Of a stretch of 64,000 nucleotides of DNA, positions 24,371-36,310 are shown one piece after another. Each line of letters starts with the position of its first letter. Within the stretch, counting starts at the first letter, position 1. A model generated the notes under the pieces. The model did not search any database. It saw nothing but the letters and a program-made list of their open reading frames with translations, and had not been told where the DNA came from. Both the position numbers and the translations under genes were made by a program. The DNA comes from Sclerodactyla briareus (Eukaryota > Echinodermata > Holothuroidea > Dendrochirotida > Sclerodactylidae): positions 1 to 64,000 of the forward strand of contig JAODTK010005487.1 in the NCBI GenBank assembly GCA_026419785.1. Reading direction: 5' to 3'.

Positions 24371-26770
24371 AGTTCATCTGCCGAAAGCCATACCAAAGAT
24401 TCAAAAGTTGGGATCTTCAAGTTTTCAATCCCCTCCCATCAAAGTGAAGTGCTCGGCGTCTTCATGTTTTGCTAGCAGGTTCCGCCGATTGCGCTTTTGG
24501 ATGCGTTTCGGCCTTTTGCAGTTGATTGTTTCCTCCTCTTTCTTCGAAGTACCCAGATTGGACCCCTGTTACAGTCGAGTCCTTCAGCTGCTTATGGACC
24601 TTGTCTGGGGTCCAGGGGTGACGCCTTCAGTCCGAGTAGAGTGGTGTGAAAGTCTGATGCAGATCAATCGGGACCCCAGGAGAGATACGTTCAATTTACC
24701 AATTTGCCTAGTACAACTCAGTGAAATGACAACCCCAGTGTCATGCGGAAGTAGCCTACAACTGCCTGAATGTGACTCACCATGAATTGCAAAAATGGCG
24801 CGCAAACACTTGAATGGATGGTCCATATGAGGTAAAGTGACGGTCCAGGACGCAAATATCGGTCTGATTGTGACGGGACATCGGCCAAAAGTACAAAGTA
24901 CCCTGCATCCAAAAATTTCTGGTAAATTACAATACAATGACGCACCTCTCCCGGGGGTTTGAGGGTGAGGGAGTTACAATGGACAGCTTGAATAACTTTA
25001 TATTGGTTGAACTTTTACTAACCGTGCAGGCGGGGTCCAATGAAGCATATCGTATGATGAGGGCCGAACAAGAATTCTAACCAATATCAGGATGTCATTC
25101 CTATCACATCATGAGCATGTGCAAGCGAAACCATAACATCATTTGTTCAGAAAGCATGTCTCTGAATACCATAAGACGATTCTAGTGATCTTAGGGACCA
25201 CACATTTTGAATCCCATGTAGTCAAAGTTCTTCATACAATACATGTAGGAGTGGAGAGGGGGGGGGCAGCAATTAAGGTTAGGCTTGCGATAAGTGTGGT
25301 GGTATTGATACTAATCTACATACAGTTTTCTGCCTCCATTTTCATTCTGCTCCACAAGGAATGACCCAATCAGAGGAGCCAACAAGGGTCTCTAGTCGTT
25401 TTTGGTAATTCAGTGTTATTTCCTCAATTTGATGCGTAAACACAGTCCAATAGTGGATCTCTTGGTCCCTTCTTGTATTGATCGTGGTGAATTGCTCAGC
25501 AATATCAATCTCTGCATACTGTTTGAAGATAATATATATTTGTTATTTTCACGCTCGACAATATTCGTGTTGTAATGACAACTGGTTATACAACACCATG
25601 GTAGACTGTGATGCGCATACACAGTCCAAGAGTGGATCTCTGGTTCCCTTCTGTATGTGATCAGTGGTGAATGCCCTCAGCAAATCATCTCTTCAATGAT
25701 TGAATATAAAAATATATGTATTTCAACGCTTCTACAGATATTCTGTGTTGTTAATGACAACTGGTAACAACACCGTAGACTCTGCAAGGTTGGATGAATA
25801 ATGAAATTTTGTCTGGGAATGCACTGCACATAATGTTGCTTTGATGCACCCCTTCATTTGTTGATACTGTGAATGCTACAGCCCATCAGTTCTCACTCAT
25901 AGGTTAAAACTGCACATGACTCTGCGAAGTCACGCTATGGTGCATTTGATTGGCCCCCGTCCTGATACGTGAAAGATTTAAGGCTATGGCATGTTCATGA
26001 GCTTGACCATTCAAGAGTTCAGAAGTTTCATTCGACCAAGATCACAGAATGTATTCAATGATATGAGGTGCAGTTGCAGTGAGGAGAGCGAGCCATGAAA
26101 GAAGGGGAGCAAATAAAGCGTCTGGACAAGACTAGTTCCGAAGGTCAATTCCTTCCATTCCTTGACTGTCCACCGTACACGGATATTTCACAATGTCTGT
26201 CATCTAAATCTAGCGTCATGAAATGATGTGATCCTTAAACATCTGGTGGTTGGGGAGAAGGGAGCTATTATGGATGCAGAGCAGTTTTGCATACAAGGAA
26301 AGAAAACAAGAAGAAGAAAAAGAGCAGAATATAATGTTTTTCTCCCGGATAAAATATGGTCATCGGACGCTGCCTCAATAAAAAGAGCATCAGGGGTTTC
26401 ACATCCAGCCTAATTGAAACCTGTGTATACAACTATGGTTTGAAACAAGTTCCCAAATTGTTCAGAACTTCCATACTGGATCCATCACCCTCCCCTTGTA
26501 TACAATTTGTGCACAAACTGTGCATGGTATTCAATTATGTTCGAATCATGACTAGTGTAACTTTATTTTTCCAAAAAAATGTAGTCCAGAACAGGAATGG
26601 TAAAAACACGTAAACCAGTGGCATTCCTGGTAGGGACCAGCGGGGAGAGGGGGAGGGGTTAATTCTGTTAGGTAAACATGAATATTGGTCAGGTCATGTT
26701 CTTCAATTTGTCCCTGTGAAAGACTGGTGGAAATGCCGTACAATTGTGTTGTTTTTCCGGTCTGCTGCAG
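24371..26770. other. intron: possible transposon ORF and a tandem duplication
   Basis: At 24.4-24.95 kb overlapping frames on both strands are open, without splice support; a minus-strand reading DKVHKQLKDSTVTGVQSGYF suggests a decayed element. G-tract at 25260. A Lys/Arg-rich reading GKKTRRRKRAEYNVFLPDKI at about 26300 has no splice sites. Confidence 0.35.
25425..25790 (+). repeat. ~180-bp tandem duplication
   Basis: GATGCGTAAACACAGTCC at 25431 and GATGCGCATACACAGTCC at 25611 start two units that share GTGGATCTCT, GGTGAAT and TAATGACAACTGGT in order. Confidence 0.85.
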
Positions 26771-26948
26771 ACTTCCTACAGGAACACCAATAAACAATGC
26801 AGGAGTAAAGGAGAGGGAGGGAGAAACAGGTACAGGAAACCAAACAGGCTTCCGCAGCTTGTTCTTGATGAGGACTTTGAGATGTGACCGTCGCCAAGCT
26901 GCTCTCCATGATTGAAAACTGGAGGAGCTGAAGATGGAACTGAAAGAG
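26771..26948 (+). CDS. DCDC1: DCDC1-like exon: basic linker plus coiled-coil start
   Basis: Acceptor CTGCTGCAG|ACT and donor AAAGAG|GTTAGC. The frame from the acceptor is open for 38 codons: TSYRNTNKQCRSKGEGGRNR, YRKPNRLPQLVLDEDFE, then shifts to VTVAKLLSMIEN and LEELKMELKE. The end is an amphipathic helix typical of a coiled coil, as found between DCX domains in DCDC1. Two one-base shifts (near 26885 and 26918) are needed. Confidence 0.7.
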
Positions 26949-27683
26949 GTTAGCCAGTGTTTCCACTGTCAAGAAAAATACCTGAAGTTCCCAAAATCTG
27001 CTTGCTCCCCAGGGAGCTGGCAGGAAGGGGGGAATTCAGGAAATGGAATGGGGAGCAAAAGACCTCATTAGAAAAAGACTCGTTAGCCTCAATTTGGATA
27101 GTAATGTTTTTTTTCTTCCTTGACAAAGTCTGAGGAATCCATGTAGCCACGCAGGATGGTGTGTTGTTTATGTGATGTGTATGTGTGTCTGTTACCACAG
27201 GCTTGTAAAACGGCCTTTGTGAAAATGCAATCCGAGGTCACCAGCTCAAAGTCTGAAATCCTGTAAGCCTCACCACTTGGGGCTGGAGAATTTTGTATGT
27301 TGAGTTAGCGGATGTCATGCCCCCACCCCCCCTCTCCGCAGGCTGCTTTCAAACCACTCCAATGCCCTTTACCACCCCTGCCCTTTTTTCAGAAGTTAAG
27401 CTGTGAACAAACCAGCTGCGGTAGCCACTGCCTGTCCTGGGCGAGGGATGCAACCTGAATGGTGGAGTGGGTCCGATAAGACACTCCCCACAAGCATTTA
27501 GAGTCTCTGACAAGAGTGTTCAGCACACCAGACCCTTGCTTCTTCACTGCTTGGCACCTCCCTCAACCTTGATCAAATGGTTGCACCCAGGTCCAGCGGA
27601 GAGTTGGTCTTGTTTTCGGAATTTGTCTTGCTGGAACATTGACTTTTTCCTTCATTTAAGCTTCTTCCTTCCCCTAAAGACAG

Positions 27684-27767
27684 AACATGGTATCCAGCAG
27701 TTTGCTGGCCAAGGAAGAAAGTCAAGCGATGCTGAATGCGATTGCAGAGTCGCCACTCATTGAGAAG
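27684..27767 (+). CDS. DCDC1: DCDC1-like exon (helical linker)
   Basis: Acceptor CTTCCCCTAAAG|AC or ACAG|AAC and donor GAGAAG|GTGAGA. One frame: NMVSSSLLAKEESQAMLNAI then AESPLIEK. Helix-forming, Ala/Leu/Glu-rich, following the coiled-coil exon at 26.8 kb. No stop and no shift are needed. Membership in this gene is inferred from strand, order and composition. Confidence 0.6.
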
Positions 27768-28589
27768 GTGAGAACATCTCGTGAATATTCACTTTTCATT
27801 CCAGTGGCACACAGTCTCTCAATTGGGCCGGGTTGGAACAAGTCACATTGATTTCACTTTGAAAAACAAATGACTCAACGTGCCTCGGGACATTACCCAG
27901 TCAACACAGCAGAGGCACAAGCGTCCGTACCTAGGCTCAATTTACAATGACCACTACAAGTGTGACCTATCTCAATTTTCACTCTCATTCTCCTGGACCA
28001 ATTTGCATTCCTCTGCAAGTCAGTCTGGGCATAATATTATCTGGCAACTCATGGTGGTTCCAGTGCATGTTTATATCCGAATTACAAATTTGTTAATTAT
28101 AGCACATGGCTTTACCTGCCAGTCGCGAAAGAGGTGGTCTCTTTTTGCCCCAGCCTCATCCCATCCCGGACTTGGCTGACAGCATGCACGGACATACTGG
28201 ATGTTTTCCTAGTAGCCTTTTTCTGGCTTCCCTTCATCGTCCTTGCATTTGCTGGAAATTTTTTTGTCAGCATTTACACTCACCTTTCATTCAAGTATCC
28301 GTTGATTTGCATGAGAAGCGCAACGGGGCATTGGGGTGGGTGCATCGTCCATGTGGGGTAAGTATTCCATATTCACAGATTCCCAAACCTGTCTTGTTTT
28401 GTGGTATCTCTCTGAGTGATTAATTCTCATTTTGTCATTCACCTTCCCCCTCCATGAGTTTGGTTCTACCTTCAAGATGCAGCATATACCATAATGGAGC
28501 TCACACACAGACTCATCGGCCACAGGGACTGGCGGCTGAAGGGTCATAGGCACTTGTCGGTTCTATGACTTACCCCGATACATCTGGGC
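27768..28589. other. intron, open stretch of unclear nature
   Basis: From about 28110 to 28361 a plus frame is open (hydrophobic, LPFIVLAFAGNFFVS), but it ends in the dispersed repeat shared with 22.0 kb. Not supported as a gene. Confidence 0.35.
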
Positions 28590-28985
28590 ATGATCAGTCA
28601 AGTGAGGGTCATTGTCAAACACAGGGCATGGTAATCCAAGTGAGGTCTTGTCAACCCCAGGGCATGGCTCTTCAATGTTCTCATTGTCAAACCCAGGACA
28701 TGTCATCCAAGTAAAGGTCATGTCAAACCCAGATCAGTGTCATTCAAGTGTGGTCCATTGTCAAACCCGGGCATGTCCATCCAAGTGTGAGTCCTTGTCG
28801 AACCCGGGGCATGTCAGTCAAGTGTGGTCATCATCGAACCAAAGGTGGCATGTCATCCAATTGTGAGTCATTTTCAAACCCAGGGCATGGTCAGTCAAGT
28901 GTAGTCATTGTCAAACCTAAGGCTGGCGTCCAGTAGAGTCATTGTCAAACCAAGCATGGTCAGTCAGTGTGGGTCATGTCAAATT
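28590..28985 (+). repeat. minisatellite, ~40-43-bp units
   Basis: About nine degenerate copies of a unit containing GTCATTGTCAAACCC and GGGCATGTCATCCAAGTG. Units vary by several bases and indels. Confidence 0.8.
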
Positions 28986-30343
28986 CGAAGTGCTCCCATT
29001 GTTTCCACTTCTCCCTAAAAGTCCGTCACAAACTGACTCTGTGTGGTCATTCCCTCCATTATGTAGAGACTGATATTAATTCTGACTTACTATTGGGTCA
29101 TTTTCAAGTAATTGTAAGCCATCTATTGCCCGAGGATGCTTCACTCTCAAGCATTGTATTACCCCCCTCTGACAATGACTCCCCTGTCTGGGGTATGGGG
29201 GGTGTCATTCAATTTTACAGTACAATGGGACTACAACATATGTGTACAGGAAGAAAATATCAATTTAGCTTTAGGCATTTCGAATGCCCCTCCCTAGGAA
29301 GCCACTCTTCCTGCTGTCCATCAAATACCCTTCTGCACCTTTTTCTTTGCTCGTAACCTTTTGCCCCCCCCCCCCCCCCCCCTTTTTTTTTCCCTTTGGG
29401 GTTTCCCACCTCCCCCCTCTCTCAAGTGGCAACTTTAGTATAAAGCATACACCTCCACAACCCGCTGTAGATGACTATAGTTGGCAGCAGTTTTAGGCAG
29501 GACCGATCATTTGTAACTTTGTGGACTCCCCCCCCTCTCTCCCCATATTGTGGCCACTTGCCAGTTGCAAAGAATCACATTGAATTCTTTCCTTACATAT
29601 GTAATTACAATGGTGGGGAGGGGGGGGGGGGGGGCGTATGCGATTTTAAACTGCAGAAATTCGAGTAAATTCATGTTAAGGTGTCAACCCCACTATCTGT
29701 GTTGAAGGATTGAATAGAAAGCACCCATTTGGTTGCCGTGTTAATAGATGATGGGACTTTCCATCCCCCCCCCCTCCTGAAAAAAAAACATCTCTGAAAA
29801 GCAATTCTGAACAACTCTGTATACGGGTGAAATCTGGATTTTTTTCAGCTGATTTACTTCGACATAGAAAAACTGGCTTGTATCTAAAAATGGTTGGCGG
29901 TCGGGAAGCACTGCTTAATGGTAAACAGCTGGCATTGAAAAGGTTAAACTGGATCCCACTCCTGGGTTCACTTAAACTGAAATTAGCCTGAATAAAGCGC
30001 TCAATGTCAAAATGTCAAATTGCGCGAGGCCAACTTGTTTAGAAGTTGAAATAATTTTTCTCCAGCCAGTTTTGGGGGGGGGGGGGGGGGGCCAATCATA
30101 GAACCGATGTCTAGCCTGCTGGAGATTAATTGCATTTTGAATTATGCAAGTGGGGCTGCTCTTCCATACATCCTTCCCTGGAGACTGCCGACTCCTTCAA
30201 TGTGATGGGATCGCCAAAAAAGGTTGTACTTTGTATTTGAAAATGATCAATGCCCTTTACAAATGTCCTTAATAATTCAGAGAGTCATACAGCTTTTCAC
30301 ACCTCCCCCAAAATCACTAGCCATTTTAGTTGTTTTCCTTTAG
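28986..30343. other. intron with long C/G tracts
   Basis: C-tract at 29364-29382, G-tracts at 29621-29634 and 30074-30091, C-tracts at 29528 and 29767. No exon supported. Confidence 0.5.
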
Positions 30344-30476
30344 GTTCCAAAAATATTGACAATGTTCCGGCCTCACCTGTTACAGGTATATGAGAACTGC
30401 GCCTGATGGTTCCAACGTCTATTTCACTTAAGGAAGCATCCAAAGTGTCAGTAAGAACAAGGACAATCATGTAGAG
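30344..30476 (+). CDS. tentative DCDC1-like exon (third DCX domain?)
   Basis: Acceptor TTTTCCTTTAG|GTT and donor GTAGAG|GTGAGT (alternative TCA|GTAAGA at 30451). One frame contains YMRTAPDGSNVYFT, like the A..hh..DG..h motif of a DCX second half, followed after a stop by GSIQSVSKNKDNHVE. Stops occur in all frames without shifts. Placed here because a third DCX domain is expected between 27.8 and 39.2 kb. Confidence 0.3.
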
Positions 30477-31039
30477 GTGAGTACATTCTTTGAAACTTAC
30501 ATCTTACAGTCCCGAAAATGTTGCCCGTCCTCCTGCCTTTTCCTTTGCATGACACACTGACGCAGCCCTAGGACCACCAGAAGTGTTCGATTTAACCACT
30601 CAGATTATTCCGTTACTGACCATTCGTGGATTTTGACGGATCTCTGGCTGACTCACCCTTCCGTAGCCCAATAATTTTCCATTCTTGCAGAAAAACAGAA
30701 ACAGAAAATGGAATTGATAGTAGAAAACGATTCATGATGGGAGGGAAATCACAAATTTGTAAGATTTTCATCGAATTTCTCCATCTTGTAGGCTACATGC
30801 CCTGCACGCAGTAGACAGTGTCATGTACCATAGGTTGTCATACAACTCTGTGACACACCTACTTCGGTCACAGATTTTGCTTCAGTACCTTTTTTTTTCG
30901 TACTACCTTGATGTTCTTTGTTTGTTTATACTATACGTTTTTTCACACAGTCCCAGTTTGCATTTTAAGTTTCCCAGCTTGATACAGCTTATACTGACCA
31001 GGTAGATTTCTTGAATTTCACATTTTACAGTGCGTGGCT

Positions 31040-31195
31040 GCCAGGGATGTAGTCGAGGCCGGCACCTCCAGCGGCCGTAGGCCGGGCTCCGCTTTTCACC
31101 TTGTACCTGTAGGTAGGGTGGCCTCGGAAAAAAACGAGGCCGGGGACGAGCCGGCACAATCGGCTCGACGCCGGCCTCGCTACAACACTTTTGGC
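31040..31195. mobile_element. GC-rich palindromic (hairpin/MITE-like) element
   Basis: A GC-rich island in AT-rich DNA. GTAGTCGAGGCCGGCAC near its left end is an inverted copy of GCCGGCCTCGCTACAAC at its right end; internal GGCCTCGG/CGAGGCCGG pairs also fold. About 150 bp. It lies just after a TTTTACAG acceptor-like site, but no coding reading is convincing. Confidence 0.5.
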
Positions 31196-31649
31196 TGCTC
31201 CTCCTCACACGCCCTCACAATTCAGCACACATGGGTATTAGTGTAAACACTTGATGCTTCCAAAATGGAGAAATTGATTTTGATGTTTTAGAGGTGGAAA
31301 TTTTTGTTTTAAGAAAGAGAAAATATTAGCCTCTACCAATACACTCTTAAAATACAAATTTAGAAATGTTTCAAGAACGTGGAACATAATTGGCTCTACC
31401 AAGACATTAAAGTACAATATGGACATTGATTCACTCCTAACTGATGTGCCCCACATTACAGGTACTCACTTTTTTTCCGCTGCTTGGAGTGTGTGCCATG
31501 CAGTTGATGGGTAATTTGGCTGAGCCTTCTTTATACAAACTCAGGGATCTTTATATAACATCTTGTGGCTTCTGAATATCATATTTTTGGCAAATTTTGG
31601 TTGTAAATTAATATGACAATCTCTACCCGCTCCTAATGGAAAGAGAGCT

Positions 31650-31770
31650 CTTTACTTGGTATGTGTGTTCCCCACTCCAGTACAATGACCCTATCAGTTT
31701 GGGGATCGTTGAAAACTTCTTTAAGGTTCCCAGAGGTTGAAGCTGAATACCCTGTACACATGAGTCCCAG
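31650..31770 (+). repeat. fragment of dispersed repeat family R2
   Basis: CTTGGTATGTGTGTTCCCC and ACAATGACCCTATCAGTTT match the units at 46.2-47.0 and 58.3-58.7 kb (CTTGGTATGTGGGTTCCCC, CATGAACCCTATTGTTTTGG). Confidence 0.55.
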
Positions 31771-32089
31771 CATGACCAGTCAAAAAAGTGAAAATTTTGT
31801 GTTACTTCCCCATTAAGAGTACAGGGAGTTATGGGGTCGGACTTAGCGATCACTTGCATGTGTGTGGTTGTTTATTTTGTATGTGCCATTAGGTATTCAG
31901 TGTGAAACAAGGATATAATATACTAAATAATAATAATAATAATATCTCGTTCTTATAAGGCCTCTTTCACGTGAGGACATGCTCAAAGCTCTTCACAGAT
32001 ATCCCCCTGATTCTAGTGACTTGTCTCCCCCGTCCTATACCAATCACCTCTTGCTTGTTCTTCCCCCTGACGCACCATTCCAGTACGTC

Positions 32090-32300
32090 GCTCCATCGTG
32101 TCCCCCGGGCGGCTTCCCAATAGGGCTGCCACATACGTGCTCGCTCATACTCTTTACAAGTCACCTCACAAGTACCATTTTTACACGTGGGGGGCGTGAG
32201 ACAGTTCAGGACACTCCTTGTCCAACAACACTGCGGGAAAGTCCCGGGCCCAATGGCTCCGAACTCTGAGCTCTACCGACTGAGCAATCCCCATACACCC
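32090..32300 (-). mobile_element. tRNA-derived SINE, family A (minus)
   Basis: Reverse complement GGGGATTGCTCAGTCGGTAG then AGTTCGGAGCCATTGGGCC, followed by the family A body (CAGTGTTGTTGGACAAGGAG and GTCTCACGCCCCCCACGTGT). An ATAATAATAATAAT tract lies at 31927, just upstream. Confidence 0.75.
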
Positions 32301-33660
32301 TGCAACTGGGCACCTCTAGAAAAGAAAAGAGGGGTGTAGCAGGTACAAGCACATGCTGAATATCTGCTTTGCAGTTTCGTATTCGTCAGTTCCAATGGGG
32401 TAGGGGGAGTCTACTAGTTGTTTTATCCACGTTTGAGAGTATAACGTTTAGCCGGTTTAACCTTCATGATAGGGGAATCACAACTTTTTTCGTACACATA
32501 CGTACAATATCAACTTTACTCCATTTCTAACTAACACTTGGACCATGGTATTGTCTCGCAGTACCTGATGATGCCTTGAATTACAATGAAATTACCTCTG
32601 TTGGGGTTGTCAATGCAATGTCAATGTTTGACAGTTCTTCATGTGTATGTGTGTGTCACCTTTCTCGTAGTAGGATTTCTCTCTGCTTTGTCGAGGATAG
32701 CTGTCTTGCAGCCGCAATGTCTCGACACACTTAATTTGTGGCAATAAGTTTGTCATGCCGGGAGCATATTGGATTAGTTTGATACACCCCTGACTCATTA
32801 TCATCTGAGGCAGTAGTCCAAACGGGAAGGCAAATTATCCCCAGTGCTCATCCTGTCACACGGCTGGTTCCCTTGAGGAGTCCCGTCAATTGGCTTTCCC
32901 AATCTCTAGAAATAAAAATCAAATGTAGTGACATGTTAACTATGTTGTATGGAACCCATTCACGAATTTATACTCGGGGACCCTTTTATGTGTGTAACAA
33001 GAGTTGTTAGTTAGTGTTCCTAATTCTGTTCGTGTGTTGCTGGAGGTAGTAGCAGCTAGAAAGTGTTGTCCGGATGCCTATCTCACAAGCATCTTTCTTC
33101 AGGGCACGACAGGTATTGTGGGACAGCAATGGTCGCATGTTCACGATGAGGGAGCCCGGGCTATTAGCCCCCCTGTCAATTACATCAATAACCCCAGGTC
33201 CTATGAAATTGTATAGACTAGAGGCTATTTGTTGTTGTTGTTTTTGGGAGGGGGTAGCCCCAGGGTCTTCACTTGGTCCCATTTAGGTGGGCCTAACTAC
33301 AAAGGCAGCAAGCACTATTTCATGTTTTGTTGGTCAACTGACACTTCAGTGGTACGTGGTAATAGCATGTGAGCTAGGTTTCAATAGCCCCTTGATTGGT
33401 TTTCTCCTTTAATTTGATTTCAATCCAGACAGTGAGCAAGAGGCCTCCTGTCCTACCCAAATAACCCCTGGTCCCATTCCAAATTCCACAACCATGGGCT
33501 CTTTTTTCAAAGTAACCCCTGGACTCTGATCCCTTATTTCGGTCCGTCTCCTCATATGTTTTCTATATTCATTCCCTTCTCTGCAGCTCTGGATACTATT
33601 ACACAATGTTTTTCCCGCCGAGCAAATTCTCGCTCTCATCAATGTGGTGACACCCCATCT
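32301..33660. other. intron, two unproven coding-like stretches
   Basis: Plus strand at about 33103-33190 reads ARQVLWDSNGRMFTMREP after a good acceptor (ATCTTTCTTCAG), reminiscent of a DCX second half but with no donor. Minus-strand frames at 33007-33282 and 33409-33690 are also open (91 and 93 codons). Neither can be assigned. Confidence 0.3.
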
Positions 33661-33943
33661 TCCGCTCGGAGGGGCTTCCCCATGCCGCAATACCTTGATA
33701 ATTAACAGGAAATATGGTAGTGTCGTCGCGAACCATTCACGACCTCTACCGGTGATACAATCGAGGAAGATTTTTCAGACAAACCCTTTAACTATTATCA
33801 GAAGCCTTATTACTCCAACTGTACAATCTTCATCAAAATTCCCCTAGACTTCCACTTTGGCATACCGTTGTGTGGTGAGAGGCTGTAAGGGCTTGTTCAC
33901 TGTAATGCCATTCCCAATAAAGTCACCTTCTAAAAAAAAAAAA
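33661..33943 (+). mobile_element. possible retroposed 3' end with poly(A)
   Basis: AATAAA at 33916-33921 is followed 10 bases later by a 12-A tract (33932-33943), preceded by an open plus frame of about 67 codons ending near 33847. Looks like the 3' end of a retroposed transcript or LINE; the source is not recognised. Confidence 0.35.
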
Positions 33944-34507
33944 TAGAATGTCTTTTTTGCTGATCACAAAAATTTTCCTATTAATCTGCATTTTCATCTC
34001 CACTGTCTCAAAGTTTTACTACGGTAACAGTGGGCCAAAAATAATAATCATTACGTTGACTTTCAGTTTCCACTTTTGCGCCAGGCTGGAAAGGGTGGGG
34101 GGGGGGGGACTGCAAAACGCAGCACTGTACTGTTGCTGAATTATGCAGTTATTTTTATATTACGATGAGCCCTGAAGTTTGAAATCGAAGATCTAATGCA
34201 TACAGACTTCTGATTATGGTAGGCCAAAAAAAACCACTGTTTCACATTTCCTGAAGCGGAGACATCGTTTCATGGAACAAACTTTTGCTTGCCGTGTACA
34301 TTGGCTGTTTTGATTTCACCTTACAAGCTGCAAGTCTTCAGCCCACGACTCCATTTCCCTATGACACTCAGGAATATATTTGGCCAACTACGTTAAGTTC
34401 ATTACCTTTTTCTGTTTTTGTGGTCATAGGATAACAAAATGGAAAAACATGTTCTGTAACAAATATTTTGCATATGGGTCATCCTTGTGCATTTGGCATA
34501 TTCTCAC

Positions 34508-34639
34508 CCAGGGATCCGGCTCCAATTTCTGTGAGCTCTTGGCCCGTCGGTTTGCTGGCTGTGTATGATGACTTTGTGTTGTGGAAGACGTATGTGGAGT
34601 TTCGCATGATCATAATGCAGAAACATAATCTTCTAGCAT
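34508..34639 (-). CDS. candidate minus-strand exon of a nested unknown gene
   Basis: On the minus strand an open stretch reads RNSTYVFHNTKSSYTASKPT then GQELTEIGAGSL and meets a strong donor CCCTGG|GTGAGA (exon end 34508). The acceptor (GAAAGCAG|ATG, 34639) is only plausible. Ser/Thr-rich like the larger block at 34.8-35.5 kb, of which it could be the next exon. Unknown product. Confidence 0.3.
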
Positions 34640-34804
34640 CTGCTTTCTCGACGATAATAATAAATAGCTTATGTATTGCTAGCCCACCCATGGCTGCTTA
34701 TAGCACTCAAGCGCAAAACAAAAGTCGATGGCACCCTAACAATGTTGTGAGGAAGAAAACTTTTGAGGGCTGCTCCCAAACTGATGATCTGAACTGAAGC
34801 TGAC

Positions 34805-35545
34805 CTGGGAGTGAATTCAGAGATTCGGTATGGGACCCTAGGAGCTTCGGATCACTTACGCGACGCTCTAGGTGCGAGACACTGGGCATTAAGCTGGTGT
34901 TGCCAGTTGACTGTGTTGGCCTCCTCGCATGATTGATGCTGTGAAACAAGTCGGAAGGTGTGCTATGTTTCTTCTGAAGGCCAAACAAGGATTCATAGTC
35001 ATATGAATCTGACGTCCTAGTGCAGTTTGATAGTAGGTCTTCCTACTCTTTTGAACAGTCAAGCGCTGTGTTTTAAAGAATCCTTTCATCCTTGATACCT
35101 GTGTTGACTCTACTCCAGCCCTTCAAAAGGCTGCTAGCATAATCAAGGCTACCCAGACTACCACCTTGAATTGAGCTTTCGGAGCAGACCCATCGATCGT
35201 CCTCGCAGTTTTGTCACACGATGCCAAGGGGCCCATTGTGGTATTGCACTTGATTTGATGATCCGTTTTGATTTTGTCGTTCATTGAAGACTTGTCTCAA
35301 ACTGCATATATGCTTCGATTTTCTTGTCTTTGAGGTGGTCCTGGAGTTTTTTTTTTGCAAGCGATGTTTCTCTGTTGTTGCATTTTCATGTCTGGTTTAT
35401 TTTGTGCAGTTTCCTGTTTACAACTCACATTGGACAAAGCATGATCTTTACCTCTGGGGAGAGGACTACAGCTTGTGAGGGGACCACTGAATACAGACGA
35501 GCTACCTCATGGAGGGGATAGGTATGTGGAAGCCCCAGCACTTAT
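34805..35545 (-). CDS. candidate minus-strand large exon, unknown Ser/Lys-rich protein (possibly a pseudogene)
   Basis: Reading the minus strand from an acceptor-like TTTGTATACAG (35546), one frame is open for about 77 codons (LHEVARLYSVVPLTSCSPLP, SCKQETAQNKPDMKMQQQRN, KKKTPGPPQRQENRSIYAV), meets TGA at 35297-35299, and continues (SSMNDKIKTDHQIKCNTTMG). A one-base shift then leads to GGSLGSLDYASSLLKGWSRV, and after two stops to SDSYDYESLFGLQKKHSTPS and HLERRVSDPKLLGSHTESLN. A donor CTCCCAG|GTCAGC lies at 34804. Over 740 bp the composition is that of a disordered Ser/Lys/Gln-rich protein. I recognise no family. It could be a nested gene in a DCDC1 intron with sequence errors, or a decayed retrocopy. 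Confidence 0.4.
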
Positions 35546-36029
35546 CTGTATACAAATAGGCGAAAATGTGATCTTCCCGCAAATTTTCTAGCCATCACGC
35601 TGGTGTAACAAATAGTTTTTGTTTGCGCTACAGGGCCTATTCCACAAAATTACAAATTTTGACCATACTATTGTTTCAACAAATTCTTTTTCACTTGTAA
35701 TTTTTCATGTCGCCATACATCGATCCACAGTGTGGGTAGCTTTGTGGATGGAAGAAGGACAATTAATAGAGGCTGAATGGAACTTATAAAGTAAAAATGG
35801 CAACGAACAACTGAATTGTCCGCCAGTCGAATGGATATCCCACAACATTGAGACTAGATTTCTACCCCAAAGACTGAATCCCTTTGAATATGCAAAAATT
35901 AAAACTATTGGAGCACATCTGCTCTGAACCCCCAATCCATCATATATGTTTGCCTGTGTACACTGCTTATACTGAAGCATCCCGCAGCCCAAAACCTGAT
36001 GCCAGCTTCCCATGTATGTCATGTTACCT

Positions 36030-36310
36030 TTCGATCATCATCAGGCAGGCACACATAGTGGTTGGTCGGTGGGGCGATTGCTGGTGCCGAGCGCCGTACA
36101 GAAACTTGATGAGGCCCTAGTAATGCAACACACACCATCAGTAACACTCCTTACACTTTTGATCATTACATGCATGGCAACACATGTGGTTGGTTCAGTG
36201 AGGTCACCAAGGACTCCACACTGAAGATCTCCATCACCCAGGTGCTTCATCATGAACAGGGCTATGCTGCGTACAACGCCATCCCCGAAACTGGAGGACA
36301 CCCTAACTGA
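36030..36310 (+). repeat. ~170-bp satellite, left part
   Basis: Unit text CATCAGTAACACTCCTTACA, TTTTGATCATTACATG, CTCCATCACCCAGGTGCTTC, GGCTATGCTGCGTACAACGCC, CTGGAGGACACCCTAACTGA. The same unit continues at 37219-37760 after the inserted element. Confidence 0.8.

Noticed and set aside
28110-28361. Hydrophobic plus-strand ORF that looks like a membrane segment
   Set aside because: No splice donor, and it ends in a dispersed repeat shared with 22.0 kb.
28612-28936. Plus-strand ORFs rich in NPGH repeats
   Set aside because: They read the ~42-bp minisatellite.
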